Below are positions 1 to 8,874 of a DNA stretch of 64,000 nt, piece by piece. The notes beneath the pieces were generated by a model. It searched no databases, had not been told where the DNA came from, and was given only the letters and a program-made list of their open reading frames with translations. Both the position numbers and the translations under genes were made by a program. The DNA is from Bog-756 sp963738545 (lineage in GTDB: Bacteria; Actinomycetota; Acidimicrobiia; Acidimicrobiales; RAAP-2): assembly GCA_963738545.1 (NCBI GenBank), contig CAVTXA010000009.1:62001-126000 (forward strand), read 5' to 3'. Within the stretch, counting starts at the first letter, position 1. Each line of letters begins with the position of its first letter.

Positions 1-51
1 AACATCAAACGTGCCCTCGGCGGCGAGTCCATCGGGACACTGGTCCGATGA
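1..51 (+). CDS. pyrH: UMP kinase, C-terminal end (partial)
   Basis: The first 51 bases encode the last 16 residues of a protein, NIKRALGGESIGTLVR, and a TGA stop. The ending with G-E-x-x-G-T-L-V is typical of bacterial UMP kinase, which phosphorylates UMP to UDP in pyrimidine nucleotide synthesis. pyrH directly precedes frr in most bacteria, and frr follows here after about 60 bases. The rest of the gene lies outside the window, so the call rests on the C-terminal motif and synteny. Confidence 0.75.
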   Translation, partial: NIKRALGGESIGTLVR

Positions 52-112
52 ATTCCCAGGTGATGCACTCATCCGGGTGGGCGACCACCCTGCTGGCTAC
101 GCTGGTCCGCTG

Positions 113-682
113 ATGGACGACGACCTGATCGCGCTGGTGGTGGGCGATGCCCGCGAGCACATGAGCAAGGCCGTGGACCACACCCAGGCCGAGTTCGGTT
201 CCATCCGAACGGGACGGGCCACGCCGGCTCTGGTCGAGCACCTGAAGGTGGACTACTACGGCACCGAGACCGAGCTCCGGCAGCTGGCCGGGTTCAGCGT
301 CCCCGAGGCCCGCCTGCTCGTGGTCTCGCCCTACGACAAGGGCTCACTGAACGATATCGAGCGCGCCCTTCAGACCTCTGACCTGGGCATCACCCCGTCC
401 AACGACGGGACGGTGATCCGGCTCTCGTTCCCCATCCCCACTGAGCAACGCCGCAAGGAGTTGGTCAAGGTGGTCAAGCAGAAGGCGGAGGACGGACGGG
501 TGACGGTGCGCAATCTCCGCCGGGCGGCCCGCCACGACCTCGATGCCATGCAGAAGGACGGCGAGCTGTCGAGCGACGAGTTGGAGCGGGTGGAAAAGGA
601 CCTCGACAAGATCACCCAGGATCACGTGGCCGCCATCGACCGGCTGCTCGCCCACAAAGAACAAGAGCTCCTCGAGATCTGA
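113..682 (+). CDS. frr: Ribosome recycling factor
   Basis: A 189-residue protein, close to the usual 185. With EF-G it splits post-termination ribosomes into subunits. The N-terminal helix carries F-G-S-I-R-T-G-R-A and is followed by P-A-L-V; the C-terminal helices read V-R-N-L-R-R-A-A-R. The open frame extends upstream to base 11 but overlaps the end of pyrH. The ATG at 113 gives the normal family length, and a TACGCT -10-like hexamer at 98-103 would put a transcript start almost on this ATG. It lies between pyrH and cdsA, the standard order. Confidence 0.95.
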   Translation: MDDDLIALVVGDAREHMSKAVDHTQAEFGSIRTGRATPALVEHLKVDYYGTETELRQLAGFSVPEARLLVVSPYDKGSLNDIERALQTSDLGITPSNDGTVIRLSFPIPTEQRRKELVKVVKQKAEDGRVTVRNLRRAARHDLDAMQKDGELSSDELERVEKDLDKITQDHVAAIDRLLAHKEQELLEI

Positions 683-730
683 CACCGGGCGGCCCCGGGC
701 CGCCGTGGTGGATGGAAGGACACAACTGAC

Positions 731-2944
731 GTGGACGACGTCCCAGAGGGAGAGGATGACGTGACCCGAGCGGACACTCCCGTGACGCGGCGCGACACCG
801 CCGGGGCGGCCACCGGACCGGCCACCGACCGCGTCCGCATCGTCGGGGCCGAGCCTGCCGGCGAGATCACCGGAGAGCTCCCGATCGTCCACCGTGAGGC
901 CGACCCCGTCGTGGAGGGGGACAGCGAACCGGCGGACCGGGACGAGGGTGACCCCGGTGCGGTCGCACCTCACGTGGTGCCGGTGGAGTCGCCCTTCGAC
1001 CAGCCCACCGTCCACCTGATTGACGAACCGGCCGAGCCGGGTAAGGGCGGACCGGTGATCGACCCGGTGCGTCCCGGTGAGACCGCGGTGCCCGGGGCCA
1101 CGGCCACCCCCACCGAATTGCCCCACTGGACCGAGCCGCCCACCGGGCAGGTGCCGGCGGTGCTCTCGCGCGACAACGGCGACGAGTCGACGGGTCCGAC
1201 CATCGGGGCACCCACCTGGCGCGAGGAGGATGCCGACTGGGTGGCCCACGAGGAGGAGTTCGACCCGGCCATGTTCGCCGGCGAGGAGGACGAACTGGCC
1301 CTCGGATCCCTGGACGAGACCGACAGCACCGACGCCGACCGGCGTCCCTGGGAGTTCGACCTCGACTCGTCCCCCCACCCGACCGGCCCGGTGCAACGGG
1401 TGAGCGCCCCGGTGGACGACCCGGCCACCTCAGGCGGGGACCCCATCACCGAGCCCACGGAGGTGGTGACCCCGACGCCCCGGGCCAAAGCAGCGACCGC
1501 CGGCCCCCAGGAGCACGACGAGAAGGGCCCCGCCGAGTCCTCCGAACCCACCACCGTCGTGCCGAGCGCCGCCGTGGCCTCCCTGGCGGCCGAGCGGGCC
1601 ACGGCCGGCCGCCTCGTGGCGGACGACCCGACCGATCTCGACGGCCCCGGCGATGAGGAGCTGTTCGCCGACAAGCCGTTGCCGACAGGATCGACCCGTC
1701 TCGGGCGGGCCCGTCGGGCGGGCCTGCTACCGGCCCGGCTGCGGGCCAAGCGCCCCGAGGACGTCGGCGTCACCCCGGACACGCCGCTGGCCGCCGAACC
1801 CCCCGGGGCCTCGGTGACCGAGGTGCCGGGTGCCGGTCGCAAGCGGGTCGGCGTGGCCGGACTGGCCGCGGCCGATCGCACCGCCGAGCGGGCCCAGGAC
1901 GCCGCTGCCGATGAGGCCAGGGCCGGTGCCGGTGCCGTTGCTGCCGAAGGCGTGGCCGTCGCCGCGGCGACGACCGCCACCCGCCGCCGCTCCCTCCGAC
2001 GGCCCCAGTCGGAGAGGTCTGCGCCGGCAGCCACGTCCGACGAGTCGGAAGGGCCGACCGGAGGAGGCCCTCCCGCTCCACGGGCCCCACGACGACCACC
2101 CTCGGACCCCAGCCGTCCCGCACCCGGCGGGAGCTCGATCGGGATCCGCGTGGGCACCGGAGTCGCCGCGGCCGTCGTCGCCCTCTTGGCCTTCAAGCTC
2201 GGCACCGTACCGTCGGTGGTCCTGAGCGCCATCGTCGTCACCTTCGCCGCCGGGGAGTGCTTCGGCGTCCTGCGTCGGGCCGGCTACCACCCGGCCAGCC
2301 TGCTCGGACTGGTGGGAACGATCTCGCTGATGGTCGGGGCCTACGCCAAGGGCGTCGCTGCCCTCCCGCTGGTGCTGGTGCTGATCACCGTGTTCACCCT
2401 CATCTGGTACCTCTTCGGCATCGAACGGGGCTCCCCGGTGGCCGGCACGGCCGCCACCCTGCTCACAGTGGGCTGGGTGTCCCTGCTCGGGGCCTACGCC
2501 GGCCTCCTGCTGTCCCCCTCCAGCTTCCCCGACCGGCACGGCATCGCCTTCCTGCTCGGGGCCATCATCGCCACGGTGGCCAACGACGTCGGCGCCCTGG
2601 TCATCGGGGGGTGGCTGGGGAGCCGACCCCTGGCTCCCAAGATCAGTCCCAACAAGACCTGGGAAGGCCTGTTCGGTGGCGCCGTCTTCTCCATCCTCTT
2701 CTCCACCGTGGTGGTGGGTTCCATCCACCCATGGAGCGCTTCCAACGCCGCCCTGCTCGGCGTGGTCGTGGCCGTGGTGGCGCCCCTCGGTGACCTGTGC
2801 GAATCCCTGCTCAAGCGGGATCTCGGGTTGAAGGACATGGGCAGGCTGCTCCCGGGCCACGGGGGGGTGCTCGACCGGGTGGATGCGCTGCTGTTCGTGC
2901 TGCCGGCCACCTACTACCTGGTCCGCGCCCTGAACATTGCCTGA
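731..2944 (+). CDS. cdsA: Phosphatidate cytidylyltransferase with long N-terminal extension
   Basis: Makes CDP-diacylglycerol from phosphatidate and CTP in the membrane. The catalytic part is roughly residues 475-737: about seven hydrophobic segments and the CDP-alcohol signature near the C terminus (S-L-L-K-R-D...K-D...G-H-G-G-V-L-D-R-V-D). It is preceded by about 470 residues of acidic, Pro/Ala/Gly-rich, probably disordered sequence with Arg-rich patches near residues 325-345 and 415-430. The whole protein is 737 residues against about 270-300 for the family. The GTG at 731 has a GGAAGGA ribosome-binding site; a GTG at 761 is an alternative. No stop or shift separates the two parts. The role of the extension is unknown; cytoplasmic tethering or phosphoregulation is inference. 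Confidence 0.9.
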   Translation: MDDVPEGEDDVTRADTPVTRRDTAGAATGPATDRVRIVGAEPAGEITGELPIVHREADPVVEGDSEPADRDEGDPGAVAPHVVPVESPFDQPTVHLIDEPAEPGKGGPVIDPVRPGETAVPGATATPTELPHWTEPPTGQVPAVLSRDNGDESTGPTIGAPTWREEDADWVAHEEEFDPAMFAGEEDELALGSLDETDSTDADRRPWEFDLDSSPHPTGPVQRVSAPVDDPATSGGDPITEPTEVVTPTPRAKAATAGPQEHDEKGPAESSEPTTVVPSAAVASLAAERATAGRLVADDPTDLDGPGDEELFADKPLPTGSTRLGRARRAGLLPARLRAKRPEDVGVTPDTPLAAEPPGASVTEVPGAGRKRVGVAGLAAADRTAERAQDAAADEARAGAGAVAAEGVAVAAATTATRRRSLRRPQSERSAPAATSDESEGPTGGGPPAPRAPRRPPSDPSRPAPGGSSIGIRVGTGVAAAVVALLAFKLGTVPSVVLSAIVVTFAAGECFGVLRRAGYHPASLLGLVGTISLMVGAYAKGVAALPLVLVLITVFTLIWYLFGIERGSPVAGTAATLLTVGWVSLLGAYAGLLLSPSSFPDRHGIAFLLGAIIATVANDVGALVIGGWLGSRPLAPKISPNKTWEGLFGGAVFSILFSTVVVGSIHPWSASNAALLGVVVAVVAPLGDLCESLLKRDLGLKDMGRLLPGHGGVLDRVDALLFVLPATYYLVRALNIA

Positions 2945-2964
2945 ACTTCGGGCAGGCTAGGGGG

Positions 2965-4233
2965 ATGGATTCCGCGAGCAGGGGCACCGGGACGGTCGGC
3001 TCAGCGGGGCCGGCGGGAGCGGGACATCACGCGTGGCCGGATCCGGGGACCCCGGTCACCGTGAGCCTGGTCGGCTCGACGGGGTCCATCGGCCGACAGG
3101 CCATCGAGGTCATGGAAGCATGCCCGGAGCGCTTCGAGGTGGTGGCGCTGGGGGCCCACCGCTCCGTCGACCGGCTGGTGGCCCAGGCCGCTCGCCTCCA
3201 CCCTTCGGTGGTGGCCATCGGGGACCCGAGCAGAGCGGCCGAGCTGTCCGACCGCCTCGGCCCGGGGGTGGAGGTGGTGGCGGGCACTGAGGGACTGGCC
3301 CACATCGCCACCCTGGCCGACGTGGCCGTCAACGGCGTGGTCGGCTTCGCCGGCCTGGAGGTCACCCTGGCCGCCCTCGATGCCGGGCGCCGACTGGCCC
3401 TGGCCAACAAGGAGTCCATCATCGCCGGGGCCCCGCTCGTCCAGCGGTCGCGTCGGACCCCGGGTGCCGAGCTCCTCCCGGTCGACTCCGAGCACTGCGC
3501 CATCCACCAGTGCCTGCGGGCCGGTGATCCTGCCGGCGTGGCCCGCCTCCTCCTCACCGCCTCGGGAGGGCCGTTCCGGGGCATGACCCCGGCCGCCCTG
3601 GCGGCGGTCACCGTCGACGAGGCGCTCGCCCATCCCACCTGGTCCATGGGACCGAAGATCACGGTGGACTCCTCGACCCTGATGAACAAGGGCCTCGAGG
3701 TCATCGAGGCCCACGAGCTGTTCGGCGTGCCTTACGACGCCATCGACGTGGTCGTCCATCCCCAGTCGATCGTCCACTCCATGGTGGAGTTCGTCGACGG
3801 CGCCGCCGTGGCCCAGCTGTCGATGCCGGACATGCGCCTGCCCATCGGCTACGCCCTGGCCTATCCCGAGCGGCTGCCGGTGGCCTACGGGGCCATCGAC
3901 TGGACCAAGCTCGCCGTGCTCGAGTTCGAGGAGCCCGACCGCATGGTCTTCCCGTGCCTGGGGCTGGCCTACCGGGCGGGACGGACCGGTGACCTCGCTC
4001 CGGCATGGCTGAACGCCGCCAACGAGGTGGCCGTGGCGGCGTTCCTCGCCGGCCGCATCGGATGGCCGTCCATCGCTGAGGTGGTGGAGCGCACCCTCGA
4101 CCGTTACGAGACGCCGTCCCCGGCAGGCGCCGCTGCCGGCCCGGAGCGCAGCGTGGAGGACGTCCTCGACGCCGACGCCAGCGCCCGACGAGTGGCCGAA
4201 TCGGTGGTCTCGGGACGGGAGGCGGTGGCGTGA
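2965..4233 (+). CDS. dxr: 1-deoxy-D-xylulose 5-phosphate reductoisomerase
   Basis: Second enzyme of the MEP isoprenoid pathway: DXP plus NADPH gives MEP. About 422 residues. The NADPH loop G-S-T-G-S-I-G-R-Q is at residue ~38, then A-N-K-E-S-I-I. The metal/substrate motif is P-V-D-S-E-H-C-A-I, followed by S-G-G-P-F-R-G and the W-S-M-G-P-K-I-T-V-D-S-S-T-L-M-N-K-G-L-E block. The open frame extends back into cdsA; the ATG at 2965, 20 bases after the cdsA stop, gives a normal length with a short Gly-rich leader. The end overlaps rseP by 4 bases (GTGA), so the two are translationally coupled. Confidence 0.96.
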   Translation: MDSASRGTGTVGSAGPAGAGHHAWPDPGTPVTVSLVGSTGSIGRQAIEVMEACPERFEVVALGAHRSVDRLVAQAARLHPSVVAIGDPSRAAELSDRLGPGVEVVAGTEGLAHIATLADVAVNGVVGFAGLEVTLAALDAGRRLALANKESIIAGAPLVQRSRRTPGAELLPVDSEHCAIHQCLRAGDPAGVARLLLTASGGPFRGMTPAALAAVTVDEALAHPTWSMGPKITVDSSTLMNKGLEVIEAHELFGVPYDAIDVVVHPQSIVHSMVEFVDGAAVAQLSMPDMRLPIGYALAYPERLPVAYGAIDWTKLAVLEFEEPDRMVFPCLGLAYRAGRTGDLAPAWLNAANEVAVAAFLAGRIGWPSIAEVVERTLDRYETPSPAGAAAGPERSVEDVLDADASARRVAESVVSGREAVA

Positions 4234-5561
4234 GCACGACCGACCTGCGTCCACCGCTGGCGCCGGCTGCGGGTCCACCCCCACCCGCCGGGGGGTCCGC
4301 GCCCGCCGAGAAGTCGCCCCGACGTCTGGCCGCCGAGCTGATCGCCGGCCTGGTGGTCATCGTGGCCCTGGCCGTGGCCACCGGCTATGTGGACCTGCTC
4401 ATCGTGGTCGTCTCCATCATCGTCATCGTCATGCTCCACGAGCTCGGCCACTTCGTCGTGGCCAAGCGCAGTGGGATGAAGGTGACCGAGTACTTCATCG
4501 GGTTCGGCCCCCGGCTGTGGTCCTTCCGACGGGGCGAGACCGAGTACGGCATCAAGGCCCTCCCCCTCGGGGGCTACGTGAAGATCCCCGGCATGACCAA
4601 CCTGGAGGAGGTGGACCCGGCCGACGAGGGCCGCCTCTACCGGGACAAGCCCTTCCACTCCCGGCTGGGCGTGGCCGTGGCCGGCTCGGCCGTCCACTTC
4701 TTCTTGGCCTTCGTGCTCCTGTTCGTGCTCTTCACCTTCGTCGGGGTGGCCAACTCGTCCAGCGTGCAGATCGAGGGGCTCAACCCGGTGGGCGGCAGGG
4801 CCGGCCCGGCGGCCGTCGGGGGCATCCGGCCGGGCGACGTCGTGGTGTCGGTCGACGGCGCGCCCATCGGCGGGAGCGTGACCGCCCTGACCAAGGCCAT
4901 CAACGACCATCCCGGGGTGCCCGTCACCGTGGTGGTGGACCGGGGCGGCGCCGACAAGGCCCTGACCGTGACCCCGGTCGACGGCCGGACGCTCCACGAG
5001 AAGGGCTCGAAGCCGCCGCCGGGGACGGCACCCTACGGCCTGATCGGCGTGAGCCTGGGATCACCCGTGCAGACCCGGTCGGCCCTCCACGGGGTGTCCT
5101 CGGCCGGCGCGCAGCTCGGGAGCCTGGCCTGGTCCTCGGTGACCAGCATCGGCCATCTGTTCTCACCCAGCGGGGTGGCCAGTCGCTTCGACCAGGTGAC
5201 CAGCGCCAAGGACGCCAGCCAGGCCGCGGCCAACGGCACCCGGGCCTCATCCATCGTGGGGATCGGCGGGGTGGCCACCGACGCCCTCCACGCCGGGATC
5301 GGGGACTACCTGTACATCCTCATCGTCATCAACATCTTCTTCGGGGTTTTCAACCTCTTCCCCATGCTGCCCCTCGACGGTGGTCATGTGGCCATCGCCG
5401 TGTACGAGAAGATCCGCACCGGGAAGCGCAAGGTCCTCTACCACGCCGACGTGGCCAAGCTGATGCCCTTCACCTGGCTCTTCATGCTGTTCCTGGCCAT
5501 CCTCATCGTGCCCGCCCTGCTCACCGACATCCTGCATCCGGCGGCCAACCCCTTCGGGTAG
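4230..5561 (+). CDS. rseP: RIP (site-2) zinc metalloprotease, RseP family
   Basis: Intramembrane metalloprotease that cleaves membrane-anchored substrates such as anti-sigma factors. 443 residues. After a Pro-rich N terminus, membrane segments flank H-E-L-G-H (HExxH, residues ~71-75). A PDZ domain follows at about residues 185-250, and the C-terminal membrane motif N-L-F-P-M-L-P-L-D-G-G is the second zinc-ligand site. The GTG start overlaps the dxr stop. The dxr-rseP-ispG order is conserved in Actinobacteria (M. tuberculosis Rv2870c-Rv2868c). Confidence 0.94.
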   Translation: MSTTDLRPPLAPAAGPPPPAGGSAPAEKSPRRLAAELIAGLVVIVALAVATGYVDLLIVVVSIIVIVMLHELGHFVVAKRSGMKVTEYFIGFGPRLWSFRRGETEYGIKALPLGGYVKIPGMTNLEEVDPADEGRLYRDKPFHSRLGVAVAGSAVHFFLAFVLLFVLFTFVGVANSSSVQIEGLNPVGGRAGPAAVGGIRPGDVVVSVDGAPIGGSVTALTKAINDHPGVPVTVVVDRGGADKALTVTPVDGRTLHEKGSKPPPGTAPYGLIGVSLGSPVQTRSALHGVSSAGAQLGSLAWSSVTSIGHLFSPSGVASRFDQVTSAKDASQAAANGTRASSIVGIGGVATDALHAGIGDYLYILIVINIFFGVFNLFPMLPLDGGHVAIAVYEKIRTGKRKVLYHADVAKLMPFTWLFMLFLAILIVPALLTDILHPAANPFG

Positions 5562-5605
5562 GTCCCCGGGCCCGGGCCGCCCGGAGTGAACCGACGAGGC
5601 CCCGG

Positions 5606-5611
5606 TAGCAT
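5606..5611 (+). promoter_or_regulatory. -10 element of leaderless ispG promoter
   Basis: TAGCAT followed by exactly 7 bases and then ATG at 5619. An actinobacterial TANNNT hexamer at this spacing places +1 on the initiation codon. No clear -35 is visible. It decides the ispG start among GTG 5586 and ATG 5610, 5619 and 5640. Confidence 0.6.
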
Positions 5612-5618
5612 GGGGTGC

Positions 5619-6863
5619 ATGGGACGTACGGCCTGGACCATGACGGAGCGGAGGCCCACCCGCCAGATCAGTGTCGGGGGCGTGGCCGTCGGGGGTGGGG
5701 CCCCGATCACGGTGCAGTCCATGACCACCACCAAGACGGCCGACGCCGAGGCCACCCTGACCCAGATCTACGCCCTGGCCGCCGCCGGCGCCGATCTTGT
5801 CCGGTGCACCTGCAACGAAGAGGCTGCCGCTGAGGGCCTGGCCCGGATCGTGCCGCGGTCCCCGGTGCCGATCATCGCCGACATCCACTTCCACCACGAG
5901 ATGGCCCTGGCCGCCCTCGAGGCCGGCGTGCAGGGTCTCCGCCTCAATCCGGGGAATCTCCGGAAGGCCCACGAGATCAAGCAGGTGGCCGCCGAGGCCA
6001 AGGACCGCGGCGTTCCGATCCGCATCGGGGTCAACGCCGGCTCCCTCCATCCCGACCTCTACAAGCGGTTCGGGGGGGCCACGCCCGAGGCCCTCGTGGA
6101 GTCGGCCCGCATGGAGCTGGCCTACTTCGCCGAGGTGGGCTTCGACGACGTCAAGATCTCGGTCAAGGCCTCCTCGGTGCCCCTCATGATCGAGTCGTAC
6201 CGCCTGGCGTCGGAGACCTTCGACCACCCCCTCCACCTCGGGGTCACCGAGGCCGGCCCGCCGCCGGCCGGCCTCTTGAAGGGCACGGCCGGGATCGCCA
6301 CGCTCCTGGCCGAGGGGATCGGGGACACCATCCGGTACTCCCTCACCGCTGACCCCGTGGAGGAGGCCCGGGCCGGACGCCAGCTGCTGGAGGCCTTGGG
6401 CCTGCGGGAGCGCAAGGGCCTCGACCTCATCGCTTGCCCCAGTTGCGGACGGGCCGAGATCGACGTGATCGCCGTGGCCAAGGCGGCCCAGGAGGCGCTG
6501 GAGGACCGGAACCTGCCCATCCAGGTGGCCGTGATGGGCTGTGTGGTCAACGGACCCGGGGAGGCCCGGGAGGCCGATCTGGGCATCGCCGCCGGACGAA
6601 AGCGCGGTCACCTGTTCATCAAGGGGAAGATCGTCCGGGTGGTCCCCGAGGACGAAATGGTCGAGGCCCTGGTGGCCGAGGCCGAGCAGTTGGTGGCCGA
6701 GGGAGTGGAGGCCCGACTGGCCAAGGCCGACGCCGGCGCCGAGGCCGAGGCCGAGGCCGACCGGCGGGCCCTCATCGACGCCAAGGGCGAGGACGCCAAC
6801 GCGTCGGAGACCAAGGTCGAGCTCATCCGCAAGAAGTACGGCACCGACACCGACGCCAACTGA
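5619..6863 (+). CDS. ispG: 4-hydroxy-3-methylbut-2-enyl diphosphate synthase
   Basis: [4Fe-4S] enzyme converting MEcPP to HMBPP in the MEP pathway. 414 residues from the chosen start. The TIM-barrel part includes P-I-T-V-Q-S-M-T and A-D-I-H-F. The cluster ligands are in C-P-S-C-G-R and in G-C-V-V-N-G-P-G-E-A near residues 270-310. The C-terminal tail is Glu/Ala-rich, with a GCCGAG hexamer repeat (about 6739-6760) encoding alternating Ala-Glu, followed by a basic end. The start follows a leaderless-type TAGCAT; ATG 5640 is the main alternative. Confidence 0.95.
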   Translation: MGRTAWTMTERRPTRQISVGGVAVGGGAPITVQSMTTTKTADAEATLTQIYALAAAGADLVRCTCNEEAAAEGLARIVPRSPVPIIADIHFHHEMALAALEAGVQGLRLNPGNLRKAHEIKQVAAEAKDRGVPIRIGVNAGSLHPDLYKRFGGATPEALVESARMELAYFAEVGFDDVKISVKASSVPLMIESYRLASETFDHPLHLGVTEAGPPPAGLLKGTAGIATLLAEGIGDTIRYSLTADPVEEARAGRQLLEALGLRERKGLDLIACPSCGRAEIDVIAVAKAAQEALEDRNLPIQVAVMGCVVNGPGEAREADLGIAAGRKRGHLFIKGKIVRVVPEDEMVEALVAEAEQLVAEGVEARLAKADAGAEAEAEADRRALIDAKGEDANASETKVELIRKKYGTDTDAN

Positions 6864-6942
6864 GCTGATCGTCGCCCGGTGGCGACGGTGCCGCTTCGGT
6901 GTCCGAGGCGCCGGCGCCCGCGGGGGCCCACAGCGTGGACGG

Positions 6943-6948
6943 TAGGAT
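6943..6948 (+). promoter_or_regulatory. -10 element of leaderless proS promoter
   Basis: TAGGAT, 8 bases, then the proS ATG at 6957. The spacing suits transcription beginning at or next to the start codon. No recognisable -35 or Shine-Dalgarno sequence is present. Confidence 0.55.
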
Positions 6949-6956
6949 CGCCCACC

Positions 6957-8674
6957 ATGCGCATGTCCCGGCTCCTCGTCCGCACCCTGCGAGAGGCACC
7001 GGCCGACGCCGAGGTGGCCAGCCATCAGCTGCTGGTGCGGGCCGGCTACATCCGCCGGCTGGCCTCGGGGGTCTACTCGTTCCTGCCTCTCGGGATGCGG
7101 GTGCTGGCCCGGGTGGAGCGGATCATCCGGGAGGAGCTCGACGCCGCCGGCTGCCAGGAGGTCCTCCTTCCCGCCCTCCATCCCATCGAGCTGTGGGAGC
7201 AGTCCGGCCGGGCCGCCCTGTTCGGCAGCGACCTCCTCCCGGCCATGACGGTGGATGCCCGCGGCGGCACCTTCGTCCTCGGGCCCACCCATGAGGAGGT
7301 GGTCACCGTCACTGTCGGCGCCGAGGTCGAGTCGTACCGGCAGCTGCCCCTCACCGTCTACCAGATCCAGGTCAAGTTCCGGGACGAGGCCCGGCCCCGT
7401 TTCGGTCTGCTCCGGACCCGTGAGCTGATCATGGCCGACGCCTACTCCTTCGACGTGGACAAGGAGGCCATGCAGGCCTCCTACCGTTCGGTGTTCGAGG
7501 CCTACCTCAAGATCTTCGCCCGCCTGGGACTGGACGTGAGTCCGGTGGAGGCGGAGTCGGGCGCCATCGGCGGGGACGTCAACCACGAGTTCATGGTGCC
7601 CTCCTCGGTGGGTGAGGACGAGTTCGTGTCCTGCCCGGCCTGCGGCTACGCCGCCAATGTCGAGGCGGCCACCCGCGGGGGGAGGAACCCGACACCGAGC
7701 GCGGTGACCTGGGATCGGCCCCACCGGTGGTCGAGCACCACACCCCCGACCGTCCGGGGATCCACCAGGTCGTCGAGTTCCTCGACGACCCCGCCGTCAC
7801 CGAGGCATCGACGCTCAAGAGCCTGGCCGTGGTGGACGCCGAGGGTCGGCCCACCCTGCTCCTGCTGCCCGGTGACCGCGAGGCCCGGCTGCCGAGCGGG
7901 TGGCGGTTATTCGAGGACGCCGACTTCGCCGCCCACCCTTCCCTGATCAAGGGGTACATCGGGCCCCATGGGCACGGCGAGGGCGGGGACGGCATCCGGG
8001 TGGTGGCCGACGGAGGCGTGGGTCGCCCGGGTCCGTGGATCACCGGCGGCAACAGGAGGGACCACCACATGGGCGGCATGGTCCTCGGCCGCGACTTCAC
8101 CGTCGACGAATGGGGATCGTTCGCCCAGGTGGTCTCGGGGGACCTCTGTCCCCGTTGCGGGGAGGCGGTGACGCTGGTGCGGTCGGTGGAGGCGGCGCAC
8201 ACCTTCCAGCTGGGCTACAAGTACTCCGAGGTCATGCCCGGCTCGAGCTTCGTCGCCGAGGACGGGAGCGAGGCCATCTTCTCCATGGGCTGTTACGGCA
8301 TGGGGGTCAGTCGGCTGCTGGCCGTCGTGGCCGAGGAGCACCACGACGACCGGGGCCTGGCCTGGCCCGCCGAGGTGGCCCCGTTCCGGGTCCACCTGGC
8401 TGCCCTGGGCGCCGGGCGCTCGGCCGAGGTGGCCGTCGCCGCCGAGGAGCTCTACCGACGCCTGGTGGAGGGCGGGGTCGACGTCCTCTACGACGACCGG
8501 GACGTCTCGCCGGGAGTCAAGTTCGCCGATGCCGACCTGTTGGGGGTGCCGGTCCGCCTGGTGGTCGGGGCCAAGGGCCTGGCCCGGGGCGTGGTGGAGT
8601 GGCGGTCCCGGACGACGGGGGAGGAGCGGGAGCTCCCCGTGGACAGCCCCGTCTCGGCCCTCTCGGCCGGTTGA
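6957..8674 (+). CDS. proS: Prolyl-tRNA synthetase, frameshifted at a G6 run
   Basis: Class II synthetase charging tRNA-Pro. The N-terminal frame (6957 to about 7680) has motif 1, the T-H-E-E-V motif-2 region, R-D-E-A-R-P-R-F-G-L-L-R and the insertion domain ending C-P-A-C-G-Y-A-A-N. After G6 at 7677-7682 that frame turns to junk, while the next frame carries on smoothly (E-E-P-D-T-E-R-G-D-L-G...). It includes the rest of the insertion domain, the motif-3 region M-G-C-Y-G-M-G-V-S-R-L and the anticodon-binding domain ending at 8674. A single missing G (G7 for G6) restores one ~573-residue enzyme, the normal length for the long bacterial form. Since the gene is normally essential, a sequencing or assembly error is the simplest explanation. 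Confidence 0.9.
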
Positions 8675-8692
8675 GGACCCAGGGGCCCGGCC

Positions 8693-8719
8693 GGTCCCGC
8701 CAGGCACGACGGCGGGACC
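8693..8719 (+). terminator. Stem-loop after proS
   Basis: A perfect 9-bp inverted repeat, GGTCCCGCC (8693-8701) and GGCGGGACC (8711-8719) with a 9-base loop, begins 19 bases past the proS stop. There is no immediate T run, so it is either a U-less terminator or an mRNA-stabilising hairpin. Confidence 0.5.
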
Positions 8720-8795
8720 CCTGTGGGGCCCCGCCGCCGATTGTTTGAGGGTGAAACCGCACGTCAGGGCGCACGCGGATCGGGGCTGTCGCTGC

Positions 8796-8801
8796 TATAC
8801 T
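8796..8801 (+). promoter_or_regulatory. -10 element of the rimP-nusA-infB leader
   Basis: TATACT, the best -10 match in the 303-base gap between proS and rimP, followed by an AT-rich TTTTAGATCT. The -35 region is weak. Transcription from here would begin near 8808 and meet the terminator at 8844-8874 before rimP. The rest of the gap (8675-8795 and 8875-8977) shows only the proS stem-loop and the rimP ribosome-binding site. Confidence 0.5.
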
Positions 8802-8843
8802 TTTAGATCTGCCGTTCGGTTGGAGTGAAGTGACGCTGAAGAG

Positions 8844-8874
8844 AGCGTGGGCGGACAGCCCACGCTTTTGTTTT
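8844..8874 (+). terminator. Intrinsic terminator/attenuator upstream of rimP
   Basis: Stem AGCGTGGGC (8844-8852), loop GGACA, complement GCCCACGCT (8858-8866), then TTTGTTTT. This is a textbook intrinsic terminator, yet it lies between the promoter-like TATACT and the rimP start 104 bases downstream. A similar hairpin precedes ylxS/rimP in Firmicutes as I recall. That suggests attenuation of the operon or a ~65-nt leader RNA. Confidence 0.75.

Noticed and set aside
5247..7724. 825-residue minus-strand open frame over ispG and proS
   Set aside because: Exact antisense of well-supported genes; long antisense frames are expected at this GC content. No start site or family motifs.
7727..8674. 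Separate gene for the second half of prolyl-tRNA synthetase
   Set aside because: It lacks its own start signal and continues the first half without loss of residues; a frameshift explains it better.
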